The notes beneath the pieces are model-generated. The model saw only the letters and a list, made by a program, of their open reading frames with translations. It was not told the origin of the DNA and ran no database searches. Shown here piece after piece: positions 35,028 to 43,353 of a DNA stretch of 64,000 nt. Source of the DNA: Paenibacillus polysaccharolyticus. GTDB lineage: Bacteria; Bacillota; Bacilli; Paenibacillales; Paenibacillaceae. Each line of letters opens with the position of its first letter. Within the stretch, counting starts at the first letter, position 1. The DNA lies in the NCBI RefSeq assembly GCF_900102085.1, contig NZ_FMVM01000023.1, forward strand, positions 28,845 through 92,844, given 5' to 3'. The translations under genes were made by a program, and so were the position numbers.

Positions 35028-36047
35028 GTGGATCAAATCAAACTGGAAGCTCGGCGTGATCAGTTATCCTGCTCCGAAGATTGGCAGTGGTGGGATTGGG
35101 TAGCTCCGGATTCTAGTAGTATGGAGAGTGCACTTCGTGATCTGGAACAGTCATTTCCAGAGATGCAATACTGGCTAAGCAAAATACCGGAAGCCGAATC
35201 GAACTACTTGTCCGTTCGTTATTTTAACGGCACAGATGCGGTTATTTTTGGCTCCTTTTTATATGCTGTAAAAAATGAGAGAGAAGATCAACGAAGAGAT
35301 AATCAGATGTTTTTTTATGTCGACAAGCAGAATTTGGTCACGCTTAATTTGGACGACAATACGAGAGGCATTATGAAATCGGGCGAACGAATGCACATGT
35401 TGCACCAATGTACGCAGGCTAGAGAAGGTATGTTTGTGCTTTTTCGGGCCATTCTACATTATTACCATGTCGGTATGGATCATTTTGAGATGAATCTGCG
35501 TGACCTGGAACGGAGAATGGAATCACGGAATGCGCGGACATTAATGGATCAGATTCTGGCAGCACGCTTCGAATTGCTGTACTGGAGTAACCTGTTCATT
35601 CCTTATACCGAATTAATGGCCGCTTCCCGGGAAGCCTATCTTCAAGAAATTACAGAGAATCGCTTCTATCAGCAACTTCAATACCGCGTTGAACGAATGG
35701 AGTGTCTGTTCCAGCATTATGAAAAGGAGATTGATACCTTAATCTCGATCGACAACGCGATATCAGGCGTACGCGGCAACGAAATTATGAAGACACTGAC
35801 GATTGTGACATCCGTATTCACACCTGCAACAGCCGCAGGTGCTATATGGGGGATGAATTTCGAGAATTTGCCCCTGATCGACAAAACATGGGGAGTCGTG
35901 CTTGTTATTGCACTCATCATCTGCAGCATGATCAGTATGTATATATGGATGATGATGAAAGGATGGACCGGGGATTTGTTAAAAGTAAAATCTGCACAGT
36001 CCTCCGCTCGGGGAAACCGGGACAGAGGAAAAAAGGAACCGCGATAG
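35028..36047 (+). CDS. CorA-family divalent cation transporter
   Basis: A 339-residue protein of the CorA magnesium/cobalt channel family. The long helical cytoplasmic part (1-265) leads to two C-terminal transmembrane helices. The family signature is present at the end of the first, reading WGMNFENLP (GMN). The start is GTG 35028 with AGGAGG nine bases upstream. The basic tail ends RGKKEPR. It directly follows the sigB terminator. The N-terminal domain is divergent, so the ion cannot be specified. Confidence 0.85.
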   Translation: MDQIKLEARRDQLSCSEDWQWWDWVAPDSSSMESALRDLEQSFPEMQYWLSKIPEAESNYLSVRYFNGTDAVIFGSFLYAVKNEREDQRRDNQMFFYVDKQNLVTLNLDDNTRGIMKSGERMHMLHQCTQAREGMFVLFRAILHYYHVGMDHFEMNLRDLERRMESRNARTLMDQILAARFELLYWSNLFIPYTELMAASREAYLQEITENRFYQQLQYRVERMECLFQHYEKEIDTLISIDNAISGVRGNEIMKTLTIVTSVFTPATAAGAIWGMNFENLPLIDKTWGVVLVIALIICSMISMYIWMMMKGWTGDLLKVKSAQSSARGNRDRGKKEPR

Positions 36048-36073
36048 TCACAGACTGGGCGGTTCCTTTTTTA
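36028..36073. terminator. Bidirectional terminator between corA-like and DUF5665 genes
   Basis: The perfect arms AAAAAAGGAACCGC and GCGGTTCCTTTTTT lie at the end of two convergent genes. Confidence 0.85.
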
Positions 36074-36436
36074 TTTTTTGTAATCCTCAATGTAACCGAG
36101 CAAGTCGGCGATGTATTGACCCACGATAGGCATATTGACAAATTGGCTAAGAATGAAGGCAAGCAAACCGAGCACAACAAACGTCCCGACGGTCAATCCA
36201 AGTCCACGAGCCATACCTGCTGTAAAGTTGGTAATGATTCGTTTCTTGGGACTACTGTAATTTTCAATGATGTCTTTGATCTGAGCCCTCTCCAGACTGT
36301 CGGCAATCTGATCAAGCCGTGTGTTCAGGCGCTTGACCTCGTGACGCAATTCGAATGGATGTTCACTGGTATCATACTGCTGTGCAGGTGTTCCTCCCGG
36401 TACTGAGGTGTTGCCATTAATCGTGACTTTACTCAT
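36071..36436 (-). CDS. DUF5665-like membrane protein
   Basis: A 121-residue protein. I chose ATG 36436 because GGAGG is ten bases upstream; the longer start at 36445 sits directly on that site. An N-terminal disordered part is followed by an amphipathic helix (HEVKRLNTRLDQIADSLERA) and a hydrophobic stretch near 70-105, ending in a charged helix. This resembles the small DUF5665 family of Firmicutes. It is the last of three minus-strand genes with stress-protein character (GlsB-like, YtxH, this gene), but a terminator at 36465-36497 lies just upstream. Confidence 0.65.
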   Translation of the reverse strand: MSKVTINGNTSVPGGTPAQQYDTSEHPFELRHEVKRLNTRLDQIADSLERAQIKDIIENYSSPKKRIITNFTAGMARGLGLTVGTFVVLGLLAFILSQFVNMPIVGQYIADLLGYIEDYKK

Positions 36437-36464
36437 ATCTGTCATTCCTCCGTTCGCTTTGGAT

Positions 36465-36497
36465 AAAAAATAGCCAGCTGGAATGCAGCTGGCTATT
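36465..36497 (-). terminator. Terminator after the ytxH-like gene
   Basis: The minus-strand stem AATAGCCAGCTG / CAGCTGGCTATT (12 bp perfect) is followed by TTTTTA. Confidence 0.8.
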
Positions 36498-36519
36498 CAT
36501 TGCTCGATCTCATCAGGCC

Positions 36520-36927
36520 TTACAGGCTTGTCGAGTTCAATTGTTTACGCGCATCTTCCTTCGCTTCTACGGAAGCGGCAGCCACTTCTTCAGATGCACG
36601 TGTTGCTTCCTCAGCAACATCTGCTGAAGCTTTTCTTACGGAATCCATAACGTCATTGCGCCCTTGGTTTACTGTTCTTGCCAGATCGGACGTTTTGGAA
36701 GATACCGTTTTGGCAATTTCAGAAGCTTTGTCACCAACAACAGTGGCCACTTCCTTTGTACGGTCAGTCACCATACCTACCTTTTCAGAAAGATCACCAC
36801 GCAATTCGCGTCCAGGTTTAGGGGCGAATAACAGGGCAGCTGCAGCGCCCAACAAACCTCCGATGAAAATTCCTTTGGCGAAAGTCGAACCACTTTGTAC
36901 AGGATATTGCTCTTCTGCTTTATTCAT
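36520..36927 (-). CDS. YtxH-family stress protein
   Basis: A 135-residue protein. A short N-terminus leads to a Gly/Ala-rich transmembrane helix (FIGGLLGAAAALLFAPKPGREL, with the typical PKPGxELR exit), then a long Ala/Ser/Lys/Glu-rich helix with repeated heptads such as KEVATVVGDKASEIAKTVSS. This is the YtxH/gas-vesicle-GvpP-like layout linked to general stress in Bacillus. AAGGAG precedes the ATG. It lies 64 bases after the GlsB-like gene and probably shares its transcript. The function is unknown. Confidence 0.8.
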   Translation of the reverse strand: MNKAEEQYPVQSGSTFAKGIFIGGLLGAAAALLFAPKPGRELRGDLSEKVGMVTDRTKEVATVVGDKASEIAKTVSSKTSDLARTVNQGRNDVMDSVRKASADVAEEATRASEEVAAASVEAKEDARKQLNSTSL

Positions 36928-36991
36928 GTCTAATCACTCCTTCATTAATTTAGGAAACAAATACGAAACAACGAACACCATCTAACCCGAA

Positions 36992-37249
36992 TCAGGCAGC
37001 CTGTCTTAGCAGTCTGGACACAAGCCCCAGCAAGAAAACAAAGAGCGCTGTACCAATGATGGCGGGAATGACGGCAAAGTTACCGATAACCGGTCCCCAG
37101 TTACCAAGCAAAAGTGCTCCTAGCCAGGCTCCGGCGAATCCGGCAATCATCGCACCAATCACGCCGCCCGGCATGTTATGACCGGCAAGTGCATCTCCAA
37201 TCAAACCGATAATGATTGCCATGACAATGCTGATAATAATGCCCCACAT
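36992..37249 (-). CDS. GlsB/YeaQ/YmgE-family membrane protein
   Basis: An 85-residue protein with about three hydrophobic segments and the Gly-rich pattern of the transglycosylase-associated protein family (IGLIGDALAG, MPGGVIGAMIAGFAGAWLG, GNWGPVIG). Members are small membrane proteins often induced by general stress. AAAGGAGG lies upstream. A weak SigB-like site (GTTTCA-N14-GTTTAT on the minus strand, 37312-37337) is placed 63 bases before the start. It is first in a probable operon with ytxH. Confidence 0.8.
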   Translation of the reverse strand: MWGIIISIVMAIIIGLIGDALAGHNMPGGVIGAMIAGFAGAWLGALLLGNWGPVIGNFAVIPAIIGTALFVFLLGLVSRLLRQAA

Positions 37250-37380
37250 AACAACCGCCTCCTTTCAACTTGATGCAGGATGTTGTCTGTTCGCGTTTGC
37301 TTACTTCGTATATAAACGCCGTGCAACATGGTGAAACAACTAACTGTCCGATGAATAAGCTGGAAATTAGATACAGGGGA

Positions 37381-38082
37381 TCAAATGGCAGGGTGTTTTA
37401 TTCCCTGAATCATACAGCCAATCCAGACGAAGCCTGCGGCAAATCCGGCAAAAACATCGGTAGGATAATGAACCCCCAGCATAACCCGACTCACGCCGAT
37501 CAACAGAACAAATAGAATACCGCAAATAACAGGAAGCCATCTTCTAATTACATCCCGTTCCTTCCATTCGATGGCCCAGATGACAAAAAGCATACCGTAA
37601 AAACCCATCGAAATCATGGCATGACCACTGGGATAACTATATCCATGCACTACGAGAAGGTGATCCAGTTCGGGTCTGCTTCGTCTAAAGATTTCTTTTA
37701 AAAACGTGTTCAAAATCCACATCATTCCGAAACTTGCGCAGATGATATAACCATACATCATCGTTCTGGGATGACGCTGTAAGAAACATAATAGTGCGAA
37801 CCCTGCTGCAGCAAGTGCTGATATTTTAAATGAACCCAGTGCCGTGATGAAGGAAGTGTAGGGTAGCAGAGACAGACGGGATTGCGAGTGGAGATAAAAC
37901 ATTTGCTGAACTTGACTGTCCAGTCGAATTAAACGTTCCAGACCCAGCCAGGCTCCAACACCAGCCAATAATAAAACAGTAGCTGAGCTTAGCAGTGAAG
38001 CAATCAGGACGTATTTCAGCAGAGATTGCAAAGACATCACATGAGATGATTCAGATGATAGATGTTGAGAATTGCGTAGCAT
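37381..38082 (-). CDS. PAP2-family membrane phosphatase
   Basis: A 233-residue integral membrane phosphatase, such as undecaprenyl-pyrophosphate or phosphatidylglycerophosphate phosphatases. The three active-site motifs are present: KEIFRRSRP, YPSGH and SRVMLGVHYPTD. Six hydrophobic helices are evident. GAAGGGG precedes the ATG at 38082. A SigB-type site (GTTTTT-N14-GGGTAA) lies 54 bases upstream, so it may be a stress-regulated lipid phosphatase. Specificity within the family cannot be told. Confidence 0.85.
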   Translation of the reverse strand: MLRNSQHLSSESSHVMSLQSLLKYVLIASLLSSATVLLLAGVGAWLGLERLIRLDSQVQQMFYLHSQSRLSLLPYTSFITALGSFKISALAAAGFALLCFLQRHPRTMMYGYIICASFGMMWILNTFLKEIFRRSRPELDHLLVVHGYSYPSGHAMISMGFYGMLFVIWAIEWKERDVIRRWLPVICGILFVLLIGVSRVMLGVHYPTDVFAGFAAGFVWIGCMIQGIKHPAI

Positions 38083-38135
38083 GAAAACGTATCCCCTTCT
38101 ATAAAGAGTAGTCCTTCAGTAAGGCTGATAAAGCT

Positions 38136-38161
38136 TTACCCGAAACGACTGTCGAAAAAAC
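38136..38161 (-). promoter_or_regulatory. SigB-like promoter candidate for the PAP2 gene
   Basis: On the minus strand GTTTTT (38156-38161), 14 bases, GGGTAA (38136-38141). The -10 is excellent; the -35 keeps only GTTT. Confidence 0.45.
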
Positions 38162-38232
38162 TGTAAAACCGTCGTTTTTGTACTATACTAATGAGGATAT
38201 CCCATGCGGCGCCGTGAAGCAAAGCAGAGAAG

Positions 38233-38424
38233 TTATATAAGTTGAACTAAAGTTTTTACACAGCCCACTCCGACGACGGAATAACCTTCCAATCGCTGTT
38301 ATCCCCAGATTTTTTGATTCCCTTTTCGAAAAGGGAAAATCCGGTGATAAAGGCGACCGCTCCGCTTTTTCAGGTTTTTTCTGTCCTCTCCGTTAACGTG
38401 TAAAAGAACAGTCAACTTATATAA
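38233..38424. repeat. Inverted-repeat intergenic element, long copy (192 bp)
   Basis: It is bounded by perfect 13-bp inverted repeats, TTATATAAGTTGA and TCAACTTATATAA. Inside, a direct repeat CTCCG (38268-38272, 38388-38392) encloses about 120 bp absent from the short copy at 157-222. This interior contains TTATC...GATAA and GATT...AATC pairing around the 20-bp palindrome TTCCCTTTTCGAAAAGGGAA (38318-38337). No ORF is present. The layout is that of a non-coding MITE-like or structured-RNA element. Confidence 0.7.
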
Positions 38425-38460
38425 ATATGAAATTAGTAATTTAAAAGGAGAGAAACTCGC

Positions 38461-39465
38461 GTGGAGAGTGCTTTGTTAGTTAAAGAATACCGTGCGGGCG
38501 TGATGGAATGCGCTCACTACGGACACATATGTATTACAGATGAGCATGGCCGGGTTGTATATTCGGCTGGTGATCCTCATTTCAGAGCGTTCACACGTTC
38601 ATCGGCCAAACCTTTTCAAGCGATTCCAGGTATTCGGGCCGGAATTGATCGACATTATAGTCTTAAGCCACAAGAGATTGCGATCATGGCTTCATCACAT
38701 CGCTCTGAGCCGGAGCATATTCAAGTGCTGGAGCATCTGGCTCATAAAATCGGACTTGGTGAGGAATGTCTGATCTGTGCACCAAGCTATCCGCTTAATG
38801 AAGAAAGCCGCAATAACTGGTTGAGGGCGCAAGGAGAGAAACGCAGAATATTGCATAACTGTTCGGGGAAACATCTGGGCATTCTGGGTTATAGCCAGAT
38901 GAGGAAACTTGATTTGAGCAGCTATGCCGAGCCGGATCATCCAGTGCAACGAGAAATCCTAGAAACACTGGCAGGTCTCGCAGGCATTGAAGAAAAAGAG
39001 ATTCAACTAGGGACGGATGGCTGTGGATTTCCGGTATTTTCGCTACCTTTGTCTGCACTGGCCAATGCATATCTCAAGCTCGCATGTCCTGACCTGATTG
39101 CAGATGAGCCTACACGCATGGCTGTAAAGACGATCATTTCGGCTATGAATCAGCACCCTCTGATGGTCGGTGGCCAGAATCGGGTGGATTCGGTGTTGCT
39201 GGAAGACGATAATATTGTCGCCAAAGGCGGATTCAAGGGTGTATTTGGTTTTGCACTGAAAAAAGAAAGATTGGGCATCACCTTCAAAGTGCTGGATGGC
39301 TCTGAGGAAGAATGGGCTTCCATTGCACAATCGATATTGAAGCAACTAAACTATTCCAACCCTAAAACCATTGCACGCTTGGCTGAAGTATTTTCTGCAG
39401 ACATTCGTAATGATGCAGGCACTATAGTGGGTCGGATGGATAGTGAATTTGTGCTCCACTCATGA
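38461..39465 (+). CDS. L-asparaginase, Rhizobium etli type II family
   Basis: A 334-residue enzyme hydrolysing asparagine to aspartate and ammonia, from the family unrelated to E. coli asparaginases. Key motifs are TRSSAKPFQ (catalytic Ser47 and Lys50), ASSHRSEPEH, the zinc-site pair HNCSGKH and TDGCGFPVF, and a lysine in VAKGGFKG. The start is GTG 38461 after AAAGGAGAG. It has no signal peptide, so it is cytosolic. It stands alone; the long repeat element lies in its leader, 36 bases before the start. Confidence 0.85.
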   Translation: MESALLVKEYRAGVMECAHYGHICITDEHGRVVYSAGDPHFRAFTRSSAKPFQAIPGIRAGIDRHYSLKPQEIAIMASSHRSEPEHIQVLEHLAHKIGLGEECLICAPSYPLNEESRNNWLRAQGEKRRILHNCSGKHLGILGYSQMRKLDLSSYAEPDHPVQREILETLAGLAGIEEKEIQLGTDGCGFPVFSLPLSALANAYLKLACPDLIADEPTRMAVKTIISAMNQHPLMVGGQNRVDSVLLEDDNIVAKGGFKGVFGFALKKERLGITFKVLDGSEEEWASIAQSILKQLNYSNPKTIARLAEVFSADIRNDAGTIVGRMDSEFVLHS

Positions 39466-39615
39466 AAAGATAGCGTGTAACCTTTAGAAGGAACGTGATT
39501 AGAATGACCGGACCCCGGGTAAAGATCACATACCAACTGGTATTGACCTATATCATTTTGAACACGCATGGATTATTGCCATACGGCAGTTCCAATCCTC
39601 TGGAGGTGGATGAAT

Positions 39616-40353
39616 ATGATTAAAGTAGTGACATCGGAAGAAAGACACACGTCGGATCGCGGTTGGATACACAGCGAATTCAGCTTTTCCTTTGCGGATT
39701 ATGAGGACCCGAGCAATGCTCATTTTGGCTGTCTGTTAGCCCACAACGACAACATACTGATGCCGCAAGAAGGCTTTAAGAAACATCCACATCACGACCT
39801 TGAAATTGTCAGTTATGTGATATCAGGCACGCTTAAACATACAGACAGTATGGGCACAGAACAGTTGCTCGAAGCGGGGACAGTTCAGGTGATGAGTGCT
39901 GGCACAGGCGTAGAGCACTCCGAGACCAATCCAGCCACGGATGAACCGGTACGTTTCTTGCAAATGTGGTTTTTGCCCTCTCAGCGCATGCTGAAGCCAT
40001 CTTATGCTTATCGGAAAATAGAAGAGTCCGCCCAGCTCAACCGGCTATGTCCAGTTGTGTCAGGTGCATCTGGCCAAACGGATGAATCGATAGAAGAAAA
40101 CTCACTTCGCATCGCTCAGGATGTAACCTGTTATCTATCCAAGCTGGAGTCAGGAAAGAAATTAATGTTTCCGCAACATGAGGAGCGTCGTACACATTTG
40201 TTTCTCATTAACGGACATCTCGAAATGCAGTGTTCCGACGGAAACTTTAATCTCAAGCCCGGAGATGCGGCCCGTATCCGTAAAAGCTGTGATTTACAAA
40301 TGACAAGTACGGGCAGCGAGCCTGCTGAATTCGTACTTGTGGATCTTCCTTAA
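39616..40353 (+). CDS. Pirin-family bicupin protein
   Basis: A 245-residue bicupin of the pirin/YhhW type, some members of which are quercetin dioxygenases. The metal site in the N-terminal cupin is visible as HPHHDLEI and, further on, GVEHSE. The C-terminal cupin is degenerate. I start at ATG 39616 because GGAGG lies nine bases upstream; ATG 39610 is too close. A terminator (40357-40412) follows directly. The physiological substrate is not known. Confidence 0.85.
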   Translation: MIKVVTSEERHTSDRGWIHSEFSFSFADYEDPSNAHFGCLLAHNDNILMPQEGFKKHPHHDLEIVSYVISGTLKHTDSMGTEQLLEAGTVQVMSAGTGVEHSETNPATDEPVRFLQMWFLPSQRMLKPSYAYRKIEESAQLNRLCPVVSGASGQTDESIEENSLRIAQDVTCYLSKLESGKKLMFPQHEERRTHLFLINGHLEMQCSDGNFNLKPGDAARIRKSCDLQMTSTGSEPAEFVLVDLP

Positions 40354-40356
40354 TAC

Positions 40357-40412
40357 AACAAAAAGGACTTGTCCTGCATCAGTGTTCTGATGTAAGACAG
40401 GTCCTTTTTGTT
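40357..40412. terminator. Bidirectional terminator
   Basis: AACAAAAAGGAC and GTCCTTTTTGTT form the outer stem, with TGCATCA/TGATGTA inside. It lies between pirin and the convergent UPF0435 gene. Confidence 0.85.
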
Positions 40413-40457
40413 GCTCATCTTGTGCCAGGTGTGAAGATCACATGTGGAGAGAGAAGT

Positions 40458-40691
40458 TTATTTGCGGAGTTTACCGAGTTCAGAAGCAACCGCTTCTACT
40501 TCGGAGATGCTCAAATGTTCTTTGCTCATCACCATTTCGTACAAATCCTGCAAATCTTCATATTTCTCAAGCGGGAACGCTGAAGCTTGCATCGCGGCAC
40601 CACTGGCCATCCGCAGCTTGGTTTTGATCGCTTCAATTATATATTCCATATTTTCTGCTGTTGCTTGTGTTAAATCCATCGTTAACTTCAT
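40458..40691 (-). CDS. yfkK: UPF0435/DUF1128 protein (YfkK-like)
   Basis: A 77-residue soluble helical protein. ATG 40691 is preferred (GGAG nine bases upstream); a reading from 40721 adds ten residues without a site. The text AENMEYIIEAIKTKL, the segment YEDLQDLYEMVM and the end ASELGKLRK match B. subtilis YfkK as I recall it. Function unknown in all members. Confidence 0.75.
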   Translation of the reverse strand: MKLTMDLTQATAENMEYIIEAIKTKLRMASGAAMQASAFPLEKYEDLQDLYEMVMSKEHLSISEVEAVASELGKLRK

Positions 40692-40799
40692 CCTTTCCAT
40701 CTCCGGAGATGGGTTGCTCATTTGTCCAAACGGAACTTCTGTTATTGTAGCATGAGTAGAAGGGACAAGCTAATGATTTTGCGGGAGAATGGAGCATCG

Positions 40800-40875
40800 G
40801 TTACAATATGAGAATAGATCACAACGACTGGAAGTAAAGGTAGCACTAGGGTTGTCCAATATTCTCATGTGTAAC
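40800..40875 (+). promoter_or_regulatory. Long cruciform immediately upstream of yyaC
   Basis: Arms 40800-40816 and 40860-40875 (GTTACA..ATGAGAATA with TATTCTCAT.TGTAAC, one bulge) enclose an inner ACAAC/GTTGT pair. The right arm ends one base before the AAGGAGGG ribosome binding site of yyaC. It may be an RNA leader structure controlling yyaC or a small palindromic repeat. Confidence 0.5.
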
Positions 40876-40891
40876 AAGGAGGGAATTCAGT

Positions 40892-41431
40892 TTGGCCTTA
40901 TATAAACGGGAACTTGTCCGGCAACAGAGCCGAGGTGTACGCAAAGGCTTGCCTAGAGACAAGATGGCCCTTTTTTTCAAGGAGATCTCCGAGCTCCATG
41001 AACTGGACGAGATTACGTTTCTATGTATCGGCACAGATCGCTCGACCGGGGATGCTCTTGGACCGATGACGGGGACTTTGCTGGAGGAGCGTGGCATACC
41101 TCATGTAATCGGTACACTGGCAACGCCTTGTGATGCAGATACTCTTGAAAAGAGACTGGCCCAGATTCCTTCACACCATAAGGTTATAGCAATAGATGCA
41201 TGTTTGGGCCCAAAAGATGCTACCGGGACATACTATGTATCGGGAACATCCTTGCGCCCTGCCCAATCCGTTGGGGGTCATTTGCCTCCTGTTGGAGAAT
41301 ACAGTGTAGCTGCAGTAGTAAATGCCAACGGACCAAGACCCTATTCGATTTTGCAGATGACTTCGCTGTACTTGGTCATGGGCATGTCACAAACGATTGC
41401 AGATGCGGTGACGGAAGCCTGGAATGTATGA
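40892..41431 (+). CDS. yyaC: Spore protease YyaC
   Basis: A 179-residue protein of the YyaC family, structurally related to the germination protease GPR. Motifs include FLCIGTDRSTGDALGPM, IGTLATPCDA, VIAIDACLG and VGEYSVAAVVN. The start is TTG 40892 after AAGGAGGG. In Bacillus it is made during sporulation, consistent with an endospore-former. The 76-base cruciform sits directly before the ribosome binding site. Confidence 0.85.
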   Translation: MALYKRELVRQQSRGVRKGLPRDKMALFFKEISELHELDEITFLCIGTDRSTGDALGPMTGTLLEERGIPHVIGTLATPCDADTLEKRLAQIPSHHKVIAIDACLGPKDATGTYYVSGTSLRPAQSVGGHLPPVGEYSVAAVVNANGPRPYSILQMTSLYLVMGMSQTIADAVTEAWNV

Positions 41432-41509
41432 TAAACGTTTCATTTATGAGATGAATGCTTAATAATATACAACCTGAAATATTACATTCGCGCAGAGAGA
41501 GGGATTAAT

Positions 41510-42301
41510 ATGGAAAAAGTGATGTGTGATGGAACAACGATTTGTTATGCTGAGCAGGGTAAGGGAGAAGTGCTTGTACTGCTTCACGGGTACTGCGGTA
41601 GTTCATCCTATTGGGATGAAGTAGTACCGGAGCTGGCCCGCAGCTATCGTTGTATCGTACCTGATCTGCGTGGGCACGGCAAAACGGATGCACCTGTAGG
41701 CAGTTACACCATTGAACAGATGGGCAACGATGTGTTGCAATTGCTCGATGAGCTAGACGTGGAAAAAGCAGTGATTCTGGGACATTCCATGGGCGGATAT
41801 ATTGCACTCTCCATTGCACAGCACCATCCGGAGCGACTCAACGCGTTCGGTTTGATCCATTCAACAGCGTATCCGGACGGCGACGAAGCGAAGGAGAAAC
41901 GTTTGCGTGCAGTATCTACGATTCAGACCGAAGGCATTGTGAATTTTGTGGACGGGCTGGTACCTGGTCTGTTCGCTCCAGAGCATATTGAATCGATGTC
42001 GGCACATGTGAATCGTGTGAAGGAAATTGGGTATCAAACTGCCCCTCAAGGTGCTGTTGGCGCGGCACTCGCTATGCGTGAACGTCCAGATCGCCGTGAT
42101 GTATTGTCTGCCACACCGCTTCCAGTATTACTTGTAGCAGGGGAGAAGGATGGGCTGATTCCACCGGAACGTACTTTTACGAGTGACAAGCCTCATATTG
42201 TGCAGGCCACCATTGCAGGTGCAGGACATATGAGTATGTATGAAGCGCCGGAACAATTGATTCAGGTAATTCAACAGTTTATGACGGGATTGTCTGACTA
42301 A
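41510..42301 (+). CDS. Alpha/beta hydrolase
   Basis: A 263-residue alpha/beta-hydrolase. The oxyanion HGYCG motif, the nucleophile elbow GHSMGG, the acid in AGEKDGLIPP and the final histidine in AGAGHMSMYE form the expected catalytic set. The fold and length resemble MenH-like and haloperoxidase-like esterases. AGAGAGGG precedes the ATG. It ends at a terminator (42334-42369). No pathway neighbours suggest a substrate. Confidence 0.8.
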   Translation: MEKVMCDGTTICYAEQGKGEVLVLLHGYCGSSSYWDEVVPELARSYRCIVPDLRGHGKTDAPVGSYTIEQMGNDVLQLLDELDVEKAVILGHSMGGYIALSIAQHHPERLNAFGLIHSTAYPDGDEAKEKRLRAVSTIQTEGIVNFVDGLVPGLFAPEHIESMSAHVNRVKEIGYQTAPQGAVGAALAMRERPDRRDVLSATPLPVLLVAGEKDGLIPPERTFTSDKPHIVQATIAGAGHMSMYEAPEQLIQVIQQFMTGLSD

Positions 42302-42333
42302 CCATAAGATCATTCAATCGAGTTTGTATATGT

Positions 42334-42369
42334 AGCCCCTGTGTGTCCATATGGACAAGCAGGGGCTTT
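42334..42369 (+). terminator. Terminator after the alpha/beta hydrolase gene
   Basis: AGCCCCTG and CAGGGGCT form the outer stem around the inner TCCATATGGA, followed by TTTG. Confidence 0.65.
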
Positions 42370-42505
42370 GATGTGTTTGCTGACCGGCTTCGGAAGCAGG
42401 AGAGCAGGACTTTCGCTTTTTTTCACGGCATGAATTAAAATAAATCATATGAATACGCGATATTACGTATGCGATAAATGAGTGAAGATATAAGGGGGCG
42501 CACCG

Positions 42506-43231
42506 ATGTTCAGGAAGGATTATCTGCTCCGCATGATGGAGGAAATGACAGAGGCTATTGGCAAGGCTTTTACGCTTAGACAACAACGTAAACATACGGA
42601 GGCTTTATCTGAACTGGATGAGTTAATGCGCAGACAATTTGGCATGAATCTCAATCTGCTGAACTCTTTGCCTGCAGAGGATGTGATTGAGATGTTCCGT
42701 TTTCGCGGCGTCATTGAGGTGGACAATCTGCAGCAAGCGGCGAGACTGATTGAGGAAGAAGCATATATCTATCACGAAAAGGCCAGAGTCGAAGGCATTG
42801 ATGATGAGGAGAAAATGGATGCAGAAGATGCGGCGCTTGTTCGTTTAATGCGAGCTTTACATTTTTACCTGTACGCCCAGAATCATGGTGCTAATCGCGA
42901 GTTGTTGCAGGTGCCTGACCGTATAGAAGGAATTATAGAGCAAATTAAGGGATATGAGCTTCCTGCGCGAACGGAGAAGCAACTTGCGTTATATCGGGAG
43001 CAACAGGGCCGATATGATGCGGCGGAGAATGGCTGGTACAGACTGATGCATCTTGGTGCGGATTATCCGGTACAGTATGAAGAGGACGCGCGAGCATTTT
43101 ATCAGAGGTTGACGGAACTTACGGATGAGCAGCTTGAACAGGGCGGTTTGCCGCGGGCTGAGGTCGAGGAGGGGCTGGCACAGATTACAGCACTGGAAAC
43201 CAAACGTCAGCAGGTCGTAACAGAAGAATAA
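42506..43231 (+). CDS. DUF6483-like helical protein
   Basis: A 241-residue soluble, almost all-helical protein with TPR-like character: an N-terminal MFRKDYLLRMMEEMTEAIGKA, then EALSELDELMRRQFGMNLNLLNSLPAEDV, and later RYDAAENGWYRL. The N-terminal text resembles the DUF6483 family, assigned from memory. AGGGGG lies seven bases before the ATG. The next gene (a methyltransferase) follows after 122 bases with a poor start signal. The function is unknown; no catalytic motif is seen. Confidence 0.65.
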   Translation: MFRKDYLLRMMEEMTEAIGKAFTLRQQRKHTEALSELDELMRRQFGMNLNLLNSLPAEDVIEMFRFRGVIEVDNLQQAARLIEEEAYIYHEKARVEGIDDEEKMDAEDAALVRLMRALHFYLYAQNHGANRELLQVPDRIEGIIEQIKGYELPARTEKQLALYREQQGRYDAAENGWYRLMHLGADYPVQYEEDARAFYQRLTELTDEQLEQGGLPRAEVEEGLAQITALETKRQQVVTEE

Positions 43232-43353
43232 CCGAATGAATCGCTGAACTTATAGAATATCTGATGACTGAACTAATGGAGAGTAGCTCTTCACTTGGAG
43301 AGGGAACGGAATTATGGTATGGTAACGGTTGACCAAACCAAACCGAAAGTGAG

